Notes: generated by a model from the letters alone, not told the origin. A stretch of DNA of 18,800 nucleotides from Verrucomicrobiota bacterium (GCA_014382645.1 JACNJI010000477.1:1-18800), one strand, 5' to 3'. Positions 8,285 to 15,208 are shown, counted from the stretch's first letter. Made by a program: numbers and translations.

Positions 8285-9550
8285 TTATTCGAGCAAGACC
8301 TGAATCAGATTGGGGTTCATAATTTGATTTGCCTGAGCAAGATATGCGGAGGAACTCTGCAGCTTGACCGCTTTTCTTGACATACGACCACTTTCCAAAG
8401 CCATGTCAAGGTCCTCCACCCTAGAAAGAGCTGACTCATACGAATTTCCAAGCCTGCGAAGGTTTTCTATCTCTCCGGAAACCCTAGACAAGTTTGCTCC
8501 CACAATTGCTCTGGCGGTGGCTATGTTTTCTATAACTCCCTTCATCGCAACTGTGGCAGCCTGAGCATTCGCCATGGTATCGATAGATAATACCGTCTCA
8601 CTTAGATACTTTTGGAAATCAACGTTCTTGAGCTCAAAGGTATCTCCGTTTCGATCCTTCCCGACCTTCAGGTCTCCTTGGTCAACCTCCAAGACATAAC
8701 CGTTCGGTTGATATGTTGATCCCGCTGTATTCGTATCAGGCAAATCGTTCCAAGAGGCAACGGGGTTAGAAGCTTGGCTAATTTGAAGGTAGTCCTCGTT
8801 CCCAGAATCATTTGGTTCTCCGCCGCCCCAATTTTCAAAGGAACCGTTTACGCCAGAGCCATTGGATTGGCCCTGCCAAAACTGCCTGCCTTGGCCTCCA
8901 TCCTCCAAGCCTTCGGGACCTTCGGTCCACCTCCATTCCCCTTCAACAGCAGTATCATTTCCTCCGAGCCAAGCATTGATGCCGACGTCTCCGATCTGTA
9001 GGCCAACCTCCGCTTGCTCGGTTTCAGAGGTAATGGTTGCCAAGTAATAGGTGTTGTTTGCATCTCCGGCGTCCAGTGCATCGACCTCTGCCTTCGAGTC
9101 GGTCCAATTGATTTTCATCCCCTTGTCAACAAGCTCATATAGCTTCCCTCGGAAAAGGCGAAGTCCGTTGAAATCCTCACCGTTCGCCCGAACTGCCATG
9201 TCGCGCAACTCTTGGAATTCCTTGTTATATAAAGCACGGTCGGAATCGGTTTTAGTCGGATCCATCGCCATAGCGGTAAGTTCGTCCATTCGCTTGTAAA
9301 CCTTTCCAACGCTAGTCAAAACTCCGTCTTGGGTTTGGGCGTAGGAAAGGACGTTTTGCAGATTGGTCAGCATCGCTTGGGTTCGCCTTGCGGCACTTCC
9401 ATGCTTCACGGCCAAGGAGTAGCCACCCGCATCGTCTCCGGGCGCAAGTATGCGCTTGCCAGTTGAAAGCTTCTTCACGTGAACTCGATGCTCACGATCC
9501 AAAGTTCCCAACTCTCTGGCAATATGCATGTTGATTTGGTCACTAATCAT
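8285..9550 (-). CDS. Flagellin with a C-type-lectin-like domain in the variable region
   Basis: The 421-residue product is a flagellin at both ends. The N-terminal D0/D1 helices cover about residues 1-135 (KKLSTGKRILAPGDDAGG, LQNVLSYAQTQDGVL, EDFNGLRLFRG). The C-terminal D1/D0 covers about 315-421 (ATARAIVGANLSRVSGEIENL, LESGRMSRKAVKLQSSSAYLAQANQIM). Between them, at about 137-290, lies a C-type-lectin-like domain: YELVDKG..., TYYLATITSETEQAEV, AWLGGNDTAVEGEWRWTEG, FENWGGGEPN, NEDYLQI, SWNDLP and GYVLEV. The EPN (245-247), Glu252 and WND (267-269) motifs are the calcium/mannose-type ligand set known from this fold. There are no cysteines, as in many bacterial members. AAAGG lies 8 nt before the ATG. 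It is the downstream partner of the flagellin at 9773-11251, with 222 bp between them. Confidence 0.92.
   Translation of the reverse strand: MISDQINMHIARELGTLDREHRVHVKKLSTGKRILAPGDDAGGYSLAVKHGSAARRTQAMLTNLQNVLSYAQTQDGVLTSVGKVYKRMDELTAMAMDPTKTDSDRALYNKEFQELRDMAVRANGEDFNGLRLFRGKLYELVDKGMKINWTDSKAEVDALDAGDANNTYYLATITSETEQAEVGLQIGDVGINAWLGGNDTAVEGEWRWTEGPEGLEDGGQGRQFWQGQSNGSGVNGSFENWGGGEPNDSGNEDYLQISQASNPVASWNDLPDTNTAGSTYQPNGYVLEVDQGDLKVGKDRNGDTFELKNVDFQKYLSETVLSIDTMANAQAATVAMKGVIENIATARAIVGANLSRVSGEIENLRRLGNSYESALSRVEDLDMALESGRMSRKAVKLQSSSAYLAQANQIMNPNLIQVLLE
8681..9142 (-). other. C-type-lectin-like domain within the flagellin
   Basis: This marks the insert coding for residues 137-290. Its order of motifs (YELV opening, LATITS, WLGG, EG.WRW, NW..GEPN, NEDYLQI, WND, GYVLE) covers a whole lectin-like domain, not a fragment. 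It starts directly after the D1 motif FNGLRLFRG and ends before the C-terminal helices, so it replaces D2/D3. Confidence 0.88.
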
Positions 9551-9571
9551 CGTTCATATCCTTTGGGTAGA

Positions 9572-9593
9572 AGGTTCGTTCCTCGCTAAACCT
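9572..9593 (-). promoter_or_regulatory. Possible GGA-loop hairpin in the lectin-flagellin leader
   Basis: On the transcript strand AGGTT pairs with AACCT, and an inner CG/CG pair presents the loop AGGAA. It lies about 21 nt before the start codon. The pairing is weak (5 + 2 bp, with a three-base bulge), but the exposed GGA echoes the hairpins before the upstream flagellin. Confidence 0.35.
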
Positions 9594-9622
9594 ATTTCTA
9601 ATAAACTGATTTCTTTGTTAAA

Positions 9623-9644
9623 GATTATTGGTTAGTATGTATGG
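9623..9644 (-). promoter_or_regulatory. Box shared with the upstream flagellin leaders
   Basis: On the minus strand this reads CCATACAT followed by ACTAACCAATAATC. It lies 73 nt before the lectin-flagellin start. The related boxes at 11337-11356 (ACTAATCAATGAAC) and 11626-11645 (ACTAATATATGAAC) also begin with CCAT and lie 86 nt before their starts. The location suggests a promoter core; I cannot match it firmly to sigma-28, sigma-54 or sigma-70 consensus. Confidence 0.45.
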
Positions 9645-9772
9645 CTTAACAAGCAGCTTGGTGGGCAGTGCGAGCTAAGTTCGACTGGCTATATCTCATA
9701 TGCGGACAATTTCAAAACCGACTCACGACTTCGCCGGAAATACTGCTTCGGCTCCTATTTCCTGAATATTAT

Positions 9773-11251
9773 TTACAAGCCGGGACCACCTACTCGTTGG
9801 GTGACCAAGGGCAAAAGCACGTCTGTTAGTCTAGTTACACGAGACATTATGTTTGCGGCCAGTTCCATCTTGAGAGACTGCTTGGCAAACTTGGTCGCTT
9901 CTTTGGCCATGTGGGCATCTTCTATGCGGCCAAGCGTTTTTTCACCGCTGATCGTTTTGTTTTCGAGTCTTTCGATTTCCAACTCCATACGACGCATACT
10001 CTTGGCGATTTCACCTCTTTGGCCATTCACCAAGCAATGAACTTCTCCGTGCTCGGTAGCTTCGCCGTTCTCTCCGAGAAGACGCTCAAGCACTGCTTGC
10101 GCATTATCTCGTGTAGTAATATCGGTACCGGATAGACGACTGAACCCCAAGGCTTCGAAACGCGCGATATCTCCAGCTTCGTTGACAACGACCTCTAATG
10201 CCGGAACTTCCACGGGCTCTATTATTTTGACACCTTTGAAGTCTGCAGCCGCTTGAAACAAGCTCGTGGATTGAACCTCAATCGTCAGTTCCGTACTGTC
10301 GCCCGGGGCCGGTGTTATCGCAACCTGACCTTGAGTCACCGGTCCACCGCTTGTTGTATATTTTTTCCCAAGAAGACCTGCCGTCGAGCCTTCTCCCAGT
10401 TGCAACAAGTAGCCAGAAGGGCCACCGCCGCCGAAAAGGTTAAAGCTCTCATTGTTGAAAGCTCCGTCAGGGGTATTGTCAGTAGTAGAATTACCTGTAT
10501 CCCGAGGAACAAACTCGAACGTGGTTGGCTTGCCCTTGCCGAAGTCGATTACAAATCGATCTAAGTCATGAGTATAAGCGGAACCATTGGTCGCCCACCA
10601 ACCCGTGTCAAAGATCGTGGTCGTCCCTTGCTTGACGATATACCTTTCGGAAGCTCTTCCTCCATTCACGTCCAAGGTAAGGGTTCCATCGGTAGTATCG
10701 ACATCCTGCGTGGCGATCCATCGATCGGGGTTTGCCTGCGTTTTAACCCCAACGGCAGGAATAGTTGGGGGTAATGTTTCATTAAGTCCCGCATCGAAGC
10801 TGGCCTCCAAATCCGTCACCTCGGGTTCCGTACATCCGGACGCCTTGGTAAAAAGGGAAATGCCGTTGAACTTTTGCTTCAAAAGACCGGAGAGTTGCTC
10901 CTCCAGCGTTTGATATTCATCGTTCAAATCACTTCTGGACCGATCGTCGAAGGTAACGTCCATCGCCTTGAGCGCCAAAGTCTCCATGCGTTCGTAAATT
11001 CGGCCGACTTTCTCCAAAGCGCCGTCTTGAGTCTTGGTATAACTCAAGGCGTTTTGCAGGTTGGTGCGCAAAGTCCCGACTTTTGTGTTTTCGATACGCT
11101 GAAGGGCAGACTTGCCCAAAGCCCCCACGTCATCGCGGGAATGATTGATTTTGAGTCCCGTGGAAAGGCGTTCCATGGGACGTTCGTAGTTGGCTCGAGC
11201 CGAGATATAGTTACCTCGGGACTCGATGAATCCATAGTTGGTTAGTTGCAT
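9773..11251 (-). CDS. Flagellin with a large unrecognised central insert
   Basis: The 492-residue product has typical flagellin ends. The N-terminal part covers about residues 1-135 (MERLSTGLKINHSRDDVGALGKSAL, LRTNLQNALSYTKTQDGALEKVGRIYERM, KFNGISLF). The C-terminal part covers about 375-480 (IAKSMRRMELEIERLENKTISGEKTLGRIEDAHMAKEATKFAKQSL). The central 240 residues are rich in Thr, Gly and Asp with beta-strand-like stretches; I do not recognise a domain. They share nothing obvious with the lectin insert of the neighbour. Two cysteines, Cys140 and Cys406, lie in the flanks of the insert and could form a disulfide. The C-terminus extends about ten residues beyond the usual end. The start is fixed by the strong AAGGAGG sequence just upstream, which lies in a hairpin loop. 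Confidence 0.92.
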   Translation of the reverse strand: MQLTNYGFIESRGNYISARANYERPMERLSTGLKINHSRDDVGALGKSALQRIENTKVGTLRTNLQNALSYTKTQDGALEKVGRIYERMETLALKAMDVTFDDRSRSDLNDEYQTLEEQLSGLLKQKFNGISLFTKASGCTEPEVTDLEASFDAGLNETLPPTIPAVGVKTQANPDRWIATQDVDTTDGTLTLDVNGGRASERYIVKQGTTTIFDTGWWATNGSAYTHDLDRFVIDFGKGKPTTFEFVPRDTGNSTTDNTPDGAFNNESFNLFGGGGPSGYLLQLGEGSTAGLLGKKYTTSGGPVTQGQVAITPAPGDSTELTIEVQSTSLFQAAADFKGVKIIEPVEVPALEVVVNEAGDIARFEALGFSRLSGTDITTRDNAQAVLERLLGENGEATEHGEVHCLVNGQRGEIAKSMRRMELEIERLENKTISGEKTLGRIEDAHMAKEATKFAKQSLKMELAANIMSRVTRLTDVLLPLVTQRVGGPGL

Positions 11252-11254
11252 AAC

Positions 11255-11270
11255 GAGACCTCCTTGTCTC
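11255..11270 (-). promoter_or_regulatory. Shine-Dalgarno hairpin of the flagellin
   Basis: On the transcript the stem GAGAC/GUCUC closes the six-base loop AAGGAG, three bases before the AUG. The whole Shine-Dalgarno core is therefore in a hairpin loop. A GGA in a loop is the recognition pattern of CsrA/RsmA, and the second CsrA site of the Bacillus subtilis hag leader likewise covers the Shine-Dalgarno sequence. Binding here is inferred. Confidence 0.65.
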
Positions 11271-11298
11271 AGGGTTTACATTTAGTAATTAAATGATT

Positions 11299-11323
11299 GG
11301 GCGCCGCCCTCCTGGCGGAGCCC
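11299..11323 (-). promoter_or_regulatory. GC-rich leader hairpin with AGGAG loop
   Basis: On the transcript GGGC and CCGCC pair with GGCGG and GCCC around a single U-C mismatch, closing the loop AGGAG. It lies about 28 nt upstream of the Shine-Dalgarno hairpin. Stem and loop recur in the duplicate leader with loop AGGAU. A terminator role is unlikely because the gene follows directly and no U-run is present. Confidence 0.6.
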
Positions 11324-11336
11324 TAAATCAGGTAAG

Positions 11337-11356
11337 GTTCATTGATTAGTTTATGG
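11337..11356 (-). promoter_or_regulatory. Shared upstream box of the flagellin
   Basis: The minus strand reads CCATAAACTAATCAATGAAC, 86 nt before the ATG. It matches the box of the duplicate leader at 16 of 20 bases and that of the lectin-flagellin more loosely, so it is probably the promoter or an activator site. Confidence 0.45.
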
Positions 11357-11369
11357 GTTTATTGTTGGT

Positions 11370-11540
11370 TTATTTGGAAAAGAGAGATTTGTGAGTTTTC
11401 CGACAGACGGATACCAAAGATGAACTTCCCTTCAAGCCGCAGGGTACACAGCCAGTTAAGGGTCTGGACGGGAAGACCCGAACAGATTTGCGGGGATGGT
11501 GCCCTCGCGACTGTAAAGTTACGAAATTGCTAAGTTGCAT
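11370..11540 (-). pseudogene. Flagellin 5' remnant or short leader ORF (56 codons)
   Basis: Starting at ATG 11540, behind a duplicate of the flagellin leader, the frame reads MQLSNFVTLQSRG. This parallels MQLTNYGFIESRG of the flagellin at 11251. After 13 codons the similarity stops; the frame runs on with Cys/Arg/Ser-rich, unflagellin-like residues to a stop at 11370-11372. The simplest reading is the eroded or deleted front of a third tandem flagellin gene. A translated short leader peptide is the alternative, because start, Shine-Dalgarno region and box are all intact. Confidence 0.6.
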
Positions 11541-11645
11541 GAGGAGACTTCCTTGTCTCGGAAATAGTTTGCAGGTGAATGCGAGTAGGCGCCGCCATCC
11601 TGGCGGAGCTCTTGCTCTGTTAAGAGTTCATATATTAGTTAATGG
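11527..11645 (-). repeat. Flagellin leader repeat, copy B
   Basis: This is the diverged second copy of 11238-11356. It contains a Shine-Dalgarno hairpin (11544-11559, stem GAGAC/GUCUC, loop AAGGAA), a GC-rich hairpin (11588-11610, stem CCGCC/GGCGG, loop AGGAU) and the box at 11626-11645. Distances from the start codon to the box (86 nt) and between the hairpins (28 nt) equal those of copy A. Confidence 0.8.
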
Positions 11646-11727
11646 GTTGTCATAAAGTTGCGGGAAAACACGAGGGCGGCATGAGGACACGACAAATTGT
11701 CCATTCCCACCCTTAGAGGTAAAGGAA

Positions 11728-11913
11728 ATGCAACAGGACCCCAAGCAACCCATCTATAAAGAATACTTAGAGATTCGGGCAAAGCTCGCCCGGGAGGACC
11801 ACAAGACGGAGACCCCGGCCTACGAGTACGCAGCAGAGCCGCAAGGCAATCGCCTATGTGGAGAGCCGTGTACGACATCCGCCGAAGTAGATGCTGCCCA
11901 CGACCTCCACTAA
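11728..11913 (+). CDS. Small hypothetical protein, uncertain
   Basis: This 61-codon frame has an AGAGGT Shine-Dalgarno-like sequence seven bases before its ATG. Its first 35 residues (QQDPKQPIYKEYLEIRAKLARED...) look protein-like: charged, helical and with plausible codon use. After about codon 36 it becomes Cys/Gly-rich and less convincing. A shift at about 11832 would open a frame reading RKAIAYVESRVRHPPK before a stop, so a frameshift is possible. The opposite strand has a competing 102-codon frame (11639-11947, GTG start) behind a perfect AGGAGG, but its sequence beyond MATVTFTYSYSFSGG is not protein-like. I do not recognise a family; neither frame is certain. Confidence 0.3.
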   Translation: MQQDPKQPIYKEYLEIRAKLAREDHKTETPAYEYAAEPQGNRLCGEPCTTSAEVDAAHDLH

Positions 11914-12162
11914 AAGAATATGAGTAAGTAAAGGTAACGGTCGCCACTAATCTTCCTCCTGGAAAAAGTGTGGTTGAACAGTCTTGACCTACCTCCTTGT
12001 GGGTCGGGACCTATGTAGTAATTAGGCCGCATCCATGCAGCTACTAAAACAATCGGCCGGAAAACTAAAAACTTTAGGAGAATTCGAAAAAAATTCCATT
12101 TGAGCGAAAGAACTTGGAGAATTTCGAGTCATCGCTATTTTGCCAAACGCGAGAACTTGAAA
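11914..12162. other. Non-coding stretch before the SulP gene with an AAGGAG-loop hairpin
   Basis: I see no convincing gene here. A stem-loop at 11986-12005 reads GACCUAC/GUGGGUC on the plus strand. On the minus strand its loop is AAGGAG, the same hexamer as the flagellin Shine-Dalgarno loop, with one C-A mismatch in the stem. The plus strand also holds an AGGAG at 12076-12080, about 20 bases before a possible TTG start at 12100. Confidence 0.4.
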
Positions 12163-14010
12163 ATGGCGCCAAAAAAAAACAAATCGGGAGCTTTCGGGCA
12201 TTTGCCTGCAGCCATTTCTCCCGGAATAAGATTGTTTCCCATCCTCCAAGCACTCGGAAACTACAAGCGAGAAGACTTTTCGGGAGACTTTAGGGCAGCG
12301 CTGAACGTTGCCCTATTGGCTTTTCCTCAGGGAATGGCTTATGCCTTGGTTGCGGGAATTCCCATAAAGTACGGTATCTTTGGTTCGGCGGTGGCGGCCA
12401 TCGTGGGTTCGCTTTTCACGGGATCTCGCTTTATCGCCCTTGGCCCCACCAATGCTACTGCGGTGCTTCTTTTCGGAACATTCGCCGGATTGCAATTAAC
12501 CGACGCAGGCGGAGTAGCTTCAGGCGAAGCGCTGGCGCTGCTGCCTCTTTTTCCATTGCTAGCCGGCATCTTTCTTGTCGTCGCCTCCTGGTTACGCCTA
12601 GCCACCATGGTACAATACGTTTCCCGAACGGTGATCACGGCGTACGTGACGGCTGCCGCCGTCCTCATCATCGCCAACCAGTGCCACCATATCCTCGGTT
12701 TTCGTTTTGAAGGCGGGGACGCTCCGTCGACCTTTCTCGAGGTGGCATGGGCAACGATTCGGTCGATAGGCAATGCTTCTGGACCGGCGATTGCAATGAG
12801 TGCCTTGACGGCCGTACTTTTTCTTTTGCTTCGGGGACGTTTTTGCAAGCTGCCTAATGTTGCGATTACCTTGGCCCTCGCATCAATCGCGTCGCTCGGC
12901 TTCAAGGCATACGGTTTAGAGCTACAAACCTTGGAAGCTTTTTCAGCAGGAGTAGGGATTTTTTCACTGCCTGACTTCGACGCAATAGGCATTTCTTCTT
13001 TTGGCACGATCTGTTGGACCGCTGGAGCCTTGGCCCTGCTTTGCGCACTGGAAGGCATTTCCATCGGCAAGTCATTAGCCGCTCGAGCGGGAGAACGCCT
13101 AAATGCCAACCAAGAAACTTTTGCCATTGGCGCGAGCAACTTGGCATGTGCCTTTTTCTCCGGCATGCCGGCGTCTGGATCTTTGACTCGGTCTACGGTC
13201 AATACTCAAAGTGGAGCCCGATCCCAGGTTTCCATGCTTTTTGCCGGGCTGATAGTGTTGGCGGCTGCCTTTTTTCTCGGACATCTCGTAAGCTACGTCC
13301 CTTTGCCGGCCTTAGCCACCTTGGTGGTGTTCATTGGTGCATCCCTGATCAGATCAAAGCAGATTCGAGCCGTGGCTCGAGCCACGCGCTCGGACGGTAT
13401 CGCGTTCACGGTAACTCTCGTTTTCGGCCTGTTGCTTTCTTTACAAATCGCGATTTTTGCAGGAGTGACCACGTCGATACTTTTATTTTTAAGGAAGGTG
13501 TCCGAACCCGAGTTAGTGGAGTACGGCTATACTAAGGAAGGTCATCTCGCGGCCATCTCCGATAACGCAAAACGACCGGAACCTGAAGTTTCGATCGTCC
13601 ATGTGGAAGGCGAATTGTTTTTTGCAGCCGCCGAATTGTTTTACGAACAAATACGGAGGGTGGGCGAAGACCGGAACCTGCGTGTACTTGTGCTAAAGTT
13701 ACGTAATGCCCACCATCTTGATGCCACTTCAGTGCTGGCACTGGAAGAGTTATTGGACTATCTCAAAGAGAAGAATTGCCATGTACTTTTGTGCGAGATA
13801 CGAAAAGATATTTTGCGCATTTTTCGAAACTCGGGACTGCTTCCACGCCTCAATCGCAAAAACCTCTTCATAGACAGCCCAAGCAATCCAACTCTTTCAG
13901 TCGCCAAGGCCATTCGAAGAGCCAAGGAGTTGGTTAAGGGAGAAAAGGCTCAGGTAACCATCTACGCCGAGCAAATAAAGCAATCAGGGCGATCCGAAAA
14001 GGAAAGTTAA
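12163..14010 (+). CDS. SulP-family anion transporter with C-terminal STAS domain
   Basis: The 615-residue product has a hydrophobic core of many membrane helices, with SulP signatures near the front: NVALLAFPQGMAYALVAGIPIKYGIFGS and SRFIALGPTNATAVLL. Downstream it has EGISIGKSLAARAGERLNANQE and GMPASGSLTRSTVNTQSGARSQ, the conserved loop of the family. A cytoplasmic STAS domain covers about residues 475-575 (VSIVHVEGELFFAAAELFYEQI, LKLRNAHHLDATSVLALEEL). Family members move sulfate, bicarbonate or other anions; the sequence does not settle which. I chose ATG 12163; a TTG at 12100 would add 21 residues but lacks a well-spaced Shine-Dalgarno sequence. Nine A residues at 12171-12179 follow the start. 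No partner gene, such as a carbonic anhydrase or sulfate-assimilation gene, is adjacent. Confidence 0.9.
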   Translation: MAPKKNKSGAFGHLPAAISPGIRLFPILQALGNYKREDFSGDFRAALNVALLAFPQGMAYALVAGIPIKYGIFGSAVAAIVGSLFTGSRFIALGPTNATAVLLFGTFAGLQLTDAGGVASGEALALLPLFPLLAGIFLVVASWLRLATMVQYVSRTVITAYVTAAAVLIIANQCHHILGFRFEGGDAPSTFLEVAWATIRSIGNASGPAIAMSALTAVLFLLLRGRFCKLPNVAITLALASIASLGFKAYGLELQTLEAFSAGVGIFSLPDFDAIGISSFGTICWTAGALALLCALEGISIGKSLAARAGERLNANQETFAIGASNLACAFFSGMPASGSLTRSTVNTQSGARSQVSMLFAGLIVLAAAFFLGHLVSYVPLPALATLVVFIGASLIRSKQIRAVARATRSDGIAFTVTLVFGLLLSLQIAIFAGVTTSILLFLRKVSEPELVEYGYTKEGHLAAISDNAKRPEPEVSIVHVEGELFFAAAELFYEQIRRVGEDRNLRVLVLKLRNAHHLDATSVLALEELLDYLKEKNCHVLLCEIRKDILRIFRNSGLLPRLNRKNLFIDSPSNPTLSVAKAIRRAKELVKGEKAQVTIYAEQIKQSGRSEKES

Positions 14011-14084
14011 AGCAATGGTTTAAGGGTACTTAAAAGAAAGCCCATCCGAGGTCGCCACTCCTTAAAATAAAACGCGGAATCGAA

Positions 14085-14768
14085 TTACTTAAGCTCGCTA
14101 CGCCTTTTGGCTTTTAGGTTTGCGAGGTTTTTAAGAAAAAGGTCGTGAGTAAAGTTTTCGATGGATTCCTTTTCCATCTCCAACAAATGAAGCTCTTCTT
14201 TCAAGTCCTCGACCGAGGGGGCGTTGCTTTCTTTGCTCGCCCGCTCCAACTTGGTCTCCAGATCGTGAATCTTTTTGTTCACTTGCTCGATTTCGTCATT
14301 CTGCTTATCTCCCTGACTATCATCTTTGTGCGCGGCCATAAACCTTGTGTGATTGAAATCTTTGAGAGCCGATTTTTCTTCGTCAAGAGAAGCAAGCTCG
14401 TCCCGAAACTTTGCGAGTTTGACAACATTCTCGGCCCGCTCTTCGTCGGTTACGTCGGCTTCTTCTTGCCTAGTCTCTAATCTCGCAATGCGTTTCTCGA
14501 TTTGGGCCTTTCGCCATTTAATACGACGATTCTTTCCAGAAATGCCCTTTTTGGGCTGGAGCATATTCTTGGCCTTCAAGAAAGTGGTGTGACCTCCCTC
14601 ATTAATTGAATCCAATTCCTTTTGAAGAATATTTATCTCCCCCCGGCAGGCTTCCATATCTGCCTTGCTGTCAGTACCTGCTGATTGAGTAGCTTCAAGC
14701 TCTTTCGCTTTGCGCCTTAATTTGTGCAAGTTTACAATTACTTGAGCTCTTTTATTCTTAATGTCCAT
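14085..14768 (-). CDS. Coiled-coil protein with three internal repeats
   Basis: The 227-residue product is very charged and almost wholly helical, with no signal peptide or membrane segment. It is built of three diverged units of about 70-80 residues. Each has a Lys/Glu heptad-like helix, a linker, then a second helix closing with an aromatic/His motif: NILQKELDSINEGGHTTFLKA (residues 46-66), ASLDEEKSALKDFNHTRFMAA (126-146) and HLLEMEKESIENFTHDLFLKN (194-214). I do not recognise a named family. The gene follows the MazG-like gene on the same strand with a 61-bp gap and may be co-transcribed with it and tatD. A structural or nucleoid-associated role is possible but not shown. Confidence 0.75.
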   Translation of the reverse strand: MDIKNKRAQVIVNLHKLRRKAKELEATQSAGTDSKADMEACRGEINILQKELDSINEGGHTTFLKAKNMLQPKKGISGKNRRIKWRKAQIEKRIARLETRQEEADVTDEERAENVVKLAKFRDELASLDEEKSALKDFNHTRFMAAHKDDSQGDKQNDEIEQVNKKIHDLETKLERASKESNAPSVEDLKEELHLLEMEKESIENFTHDLFLKNLANLKAKRRSELK

Positions 14769-14829
14769 TACGGTTAAAAAGGTTTATCGAACATTGAAAT
14801 CGATTAGGATTCAACCCCAATATCATAAA

Positions 14830-15195
14830 TCATAATTCATTATATTTGTCGGATTTTCCCTTAGCTTTATCCACAGGATAACGATCTTTGTTTTTCTGCA
14901 TCTTTTCGTTAATCGCAACTACGGGATCGATACATGCAACATCGGCAAATCTTAGGGCATATATCAATACATCGGCCAACTCATCGGCGATGGCAGCTTT
15001 CTTCTCCGGATTATCGCAAAACTGGCGGGATTTTTCGCTCTCGCACCAAAGAAAATGCTCCATGAGTTCTCCGGCTTCTGCGGCAAGAGCCATCGAAAGA
15101 TTTTTGGGAGCATGAAATTGTTCCCAATCTCGATCTTGAGCAAAAGAGCGTATCGTCAGGATGAGTTCCTGTATCGTTGCCTTGTCGGATGCCAT
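14830..15195 (-). CDS. MazG-like nucleotide pyrophosphohydrolase (dCTPase/RS21-C6 type)
   Basis: The 121-residue, single-domain product carries the all-alpha NTP pyrophosphatase metal site. Glu40 and Glu43 lie in LAAEAGELMEHFLW; Glu72 and Asp75 lie in DELADVLIYALRFAD, giving the E-x-x-E ... E-x-x-D pattern. The opening (IRSFAQDRDWEQFHAPKNLSMAL) and the late KMQKNKDRYPVDKAKGKSDKY segment match the short MazG-like subfamily that cleaves (d)NTPs, often dCTP or modified nucleotides, to the monophosphate and pyrophosphate in the cytoplasm. The start ATG lies 13 bp after the tatD stop, so the two are probably one operon; a joint role in nucleotide or DNA quality control is inferred. Confidence 0.9.
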   Translation of the reverse strand: MASDKATIQELILTIRSFAQDRDWEQFHAPKNLSMALAAEAGELMEHFLWCESEKSRQFCDNPEKKAAIADELADVLIYALRFADVACIDPVVAINEKMQKNKDRYPVDKAKGKSDKYNEL

Positions 15196-15208
15196 AACAG
15201 TCTATCAG

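Larger units (their letters stand above)
11238..11356 (-). repeat. Flagellin leader repeat, copy A (functional leader)
   Basis: This segment covers the first codons of the flagellin, its Shine-Dalgarno hairpin, a GC-rich hairpin and the upstream box. It matches 11527-11645 at an offset of 288-289 bp. Identity is concentrated in the start region, the two hairpins and the box; the spacers between them have diverged. Confidence 0.8.

Noticed and set aside
9623..9644. Sigma-28 promoter for the lectin flagellin
   Set aside because: ACCAATAA resembles the -10 element GCCGATAA with two mismatches, but no TAAA element lies at the right spacing and the other two boxes fit worse.
11463..11486. Hairpin with CGGG/CCCG stem and AAGA loop as a riboswitch or c-di-GMP aptamer
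   Set aside because: No conserved aptamer core could be matched; it lies inside the decayed flagellin remnant and is a single small stem.
12339..13202. 287-codon minus-strand open frame
   Set aside because: It is antisense to the SulP transporter, with an Arg/Lys/Pro/Ala-rich shadow product; the plus strand has clear membrane helices and family motifs.
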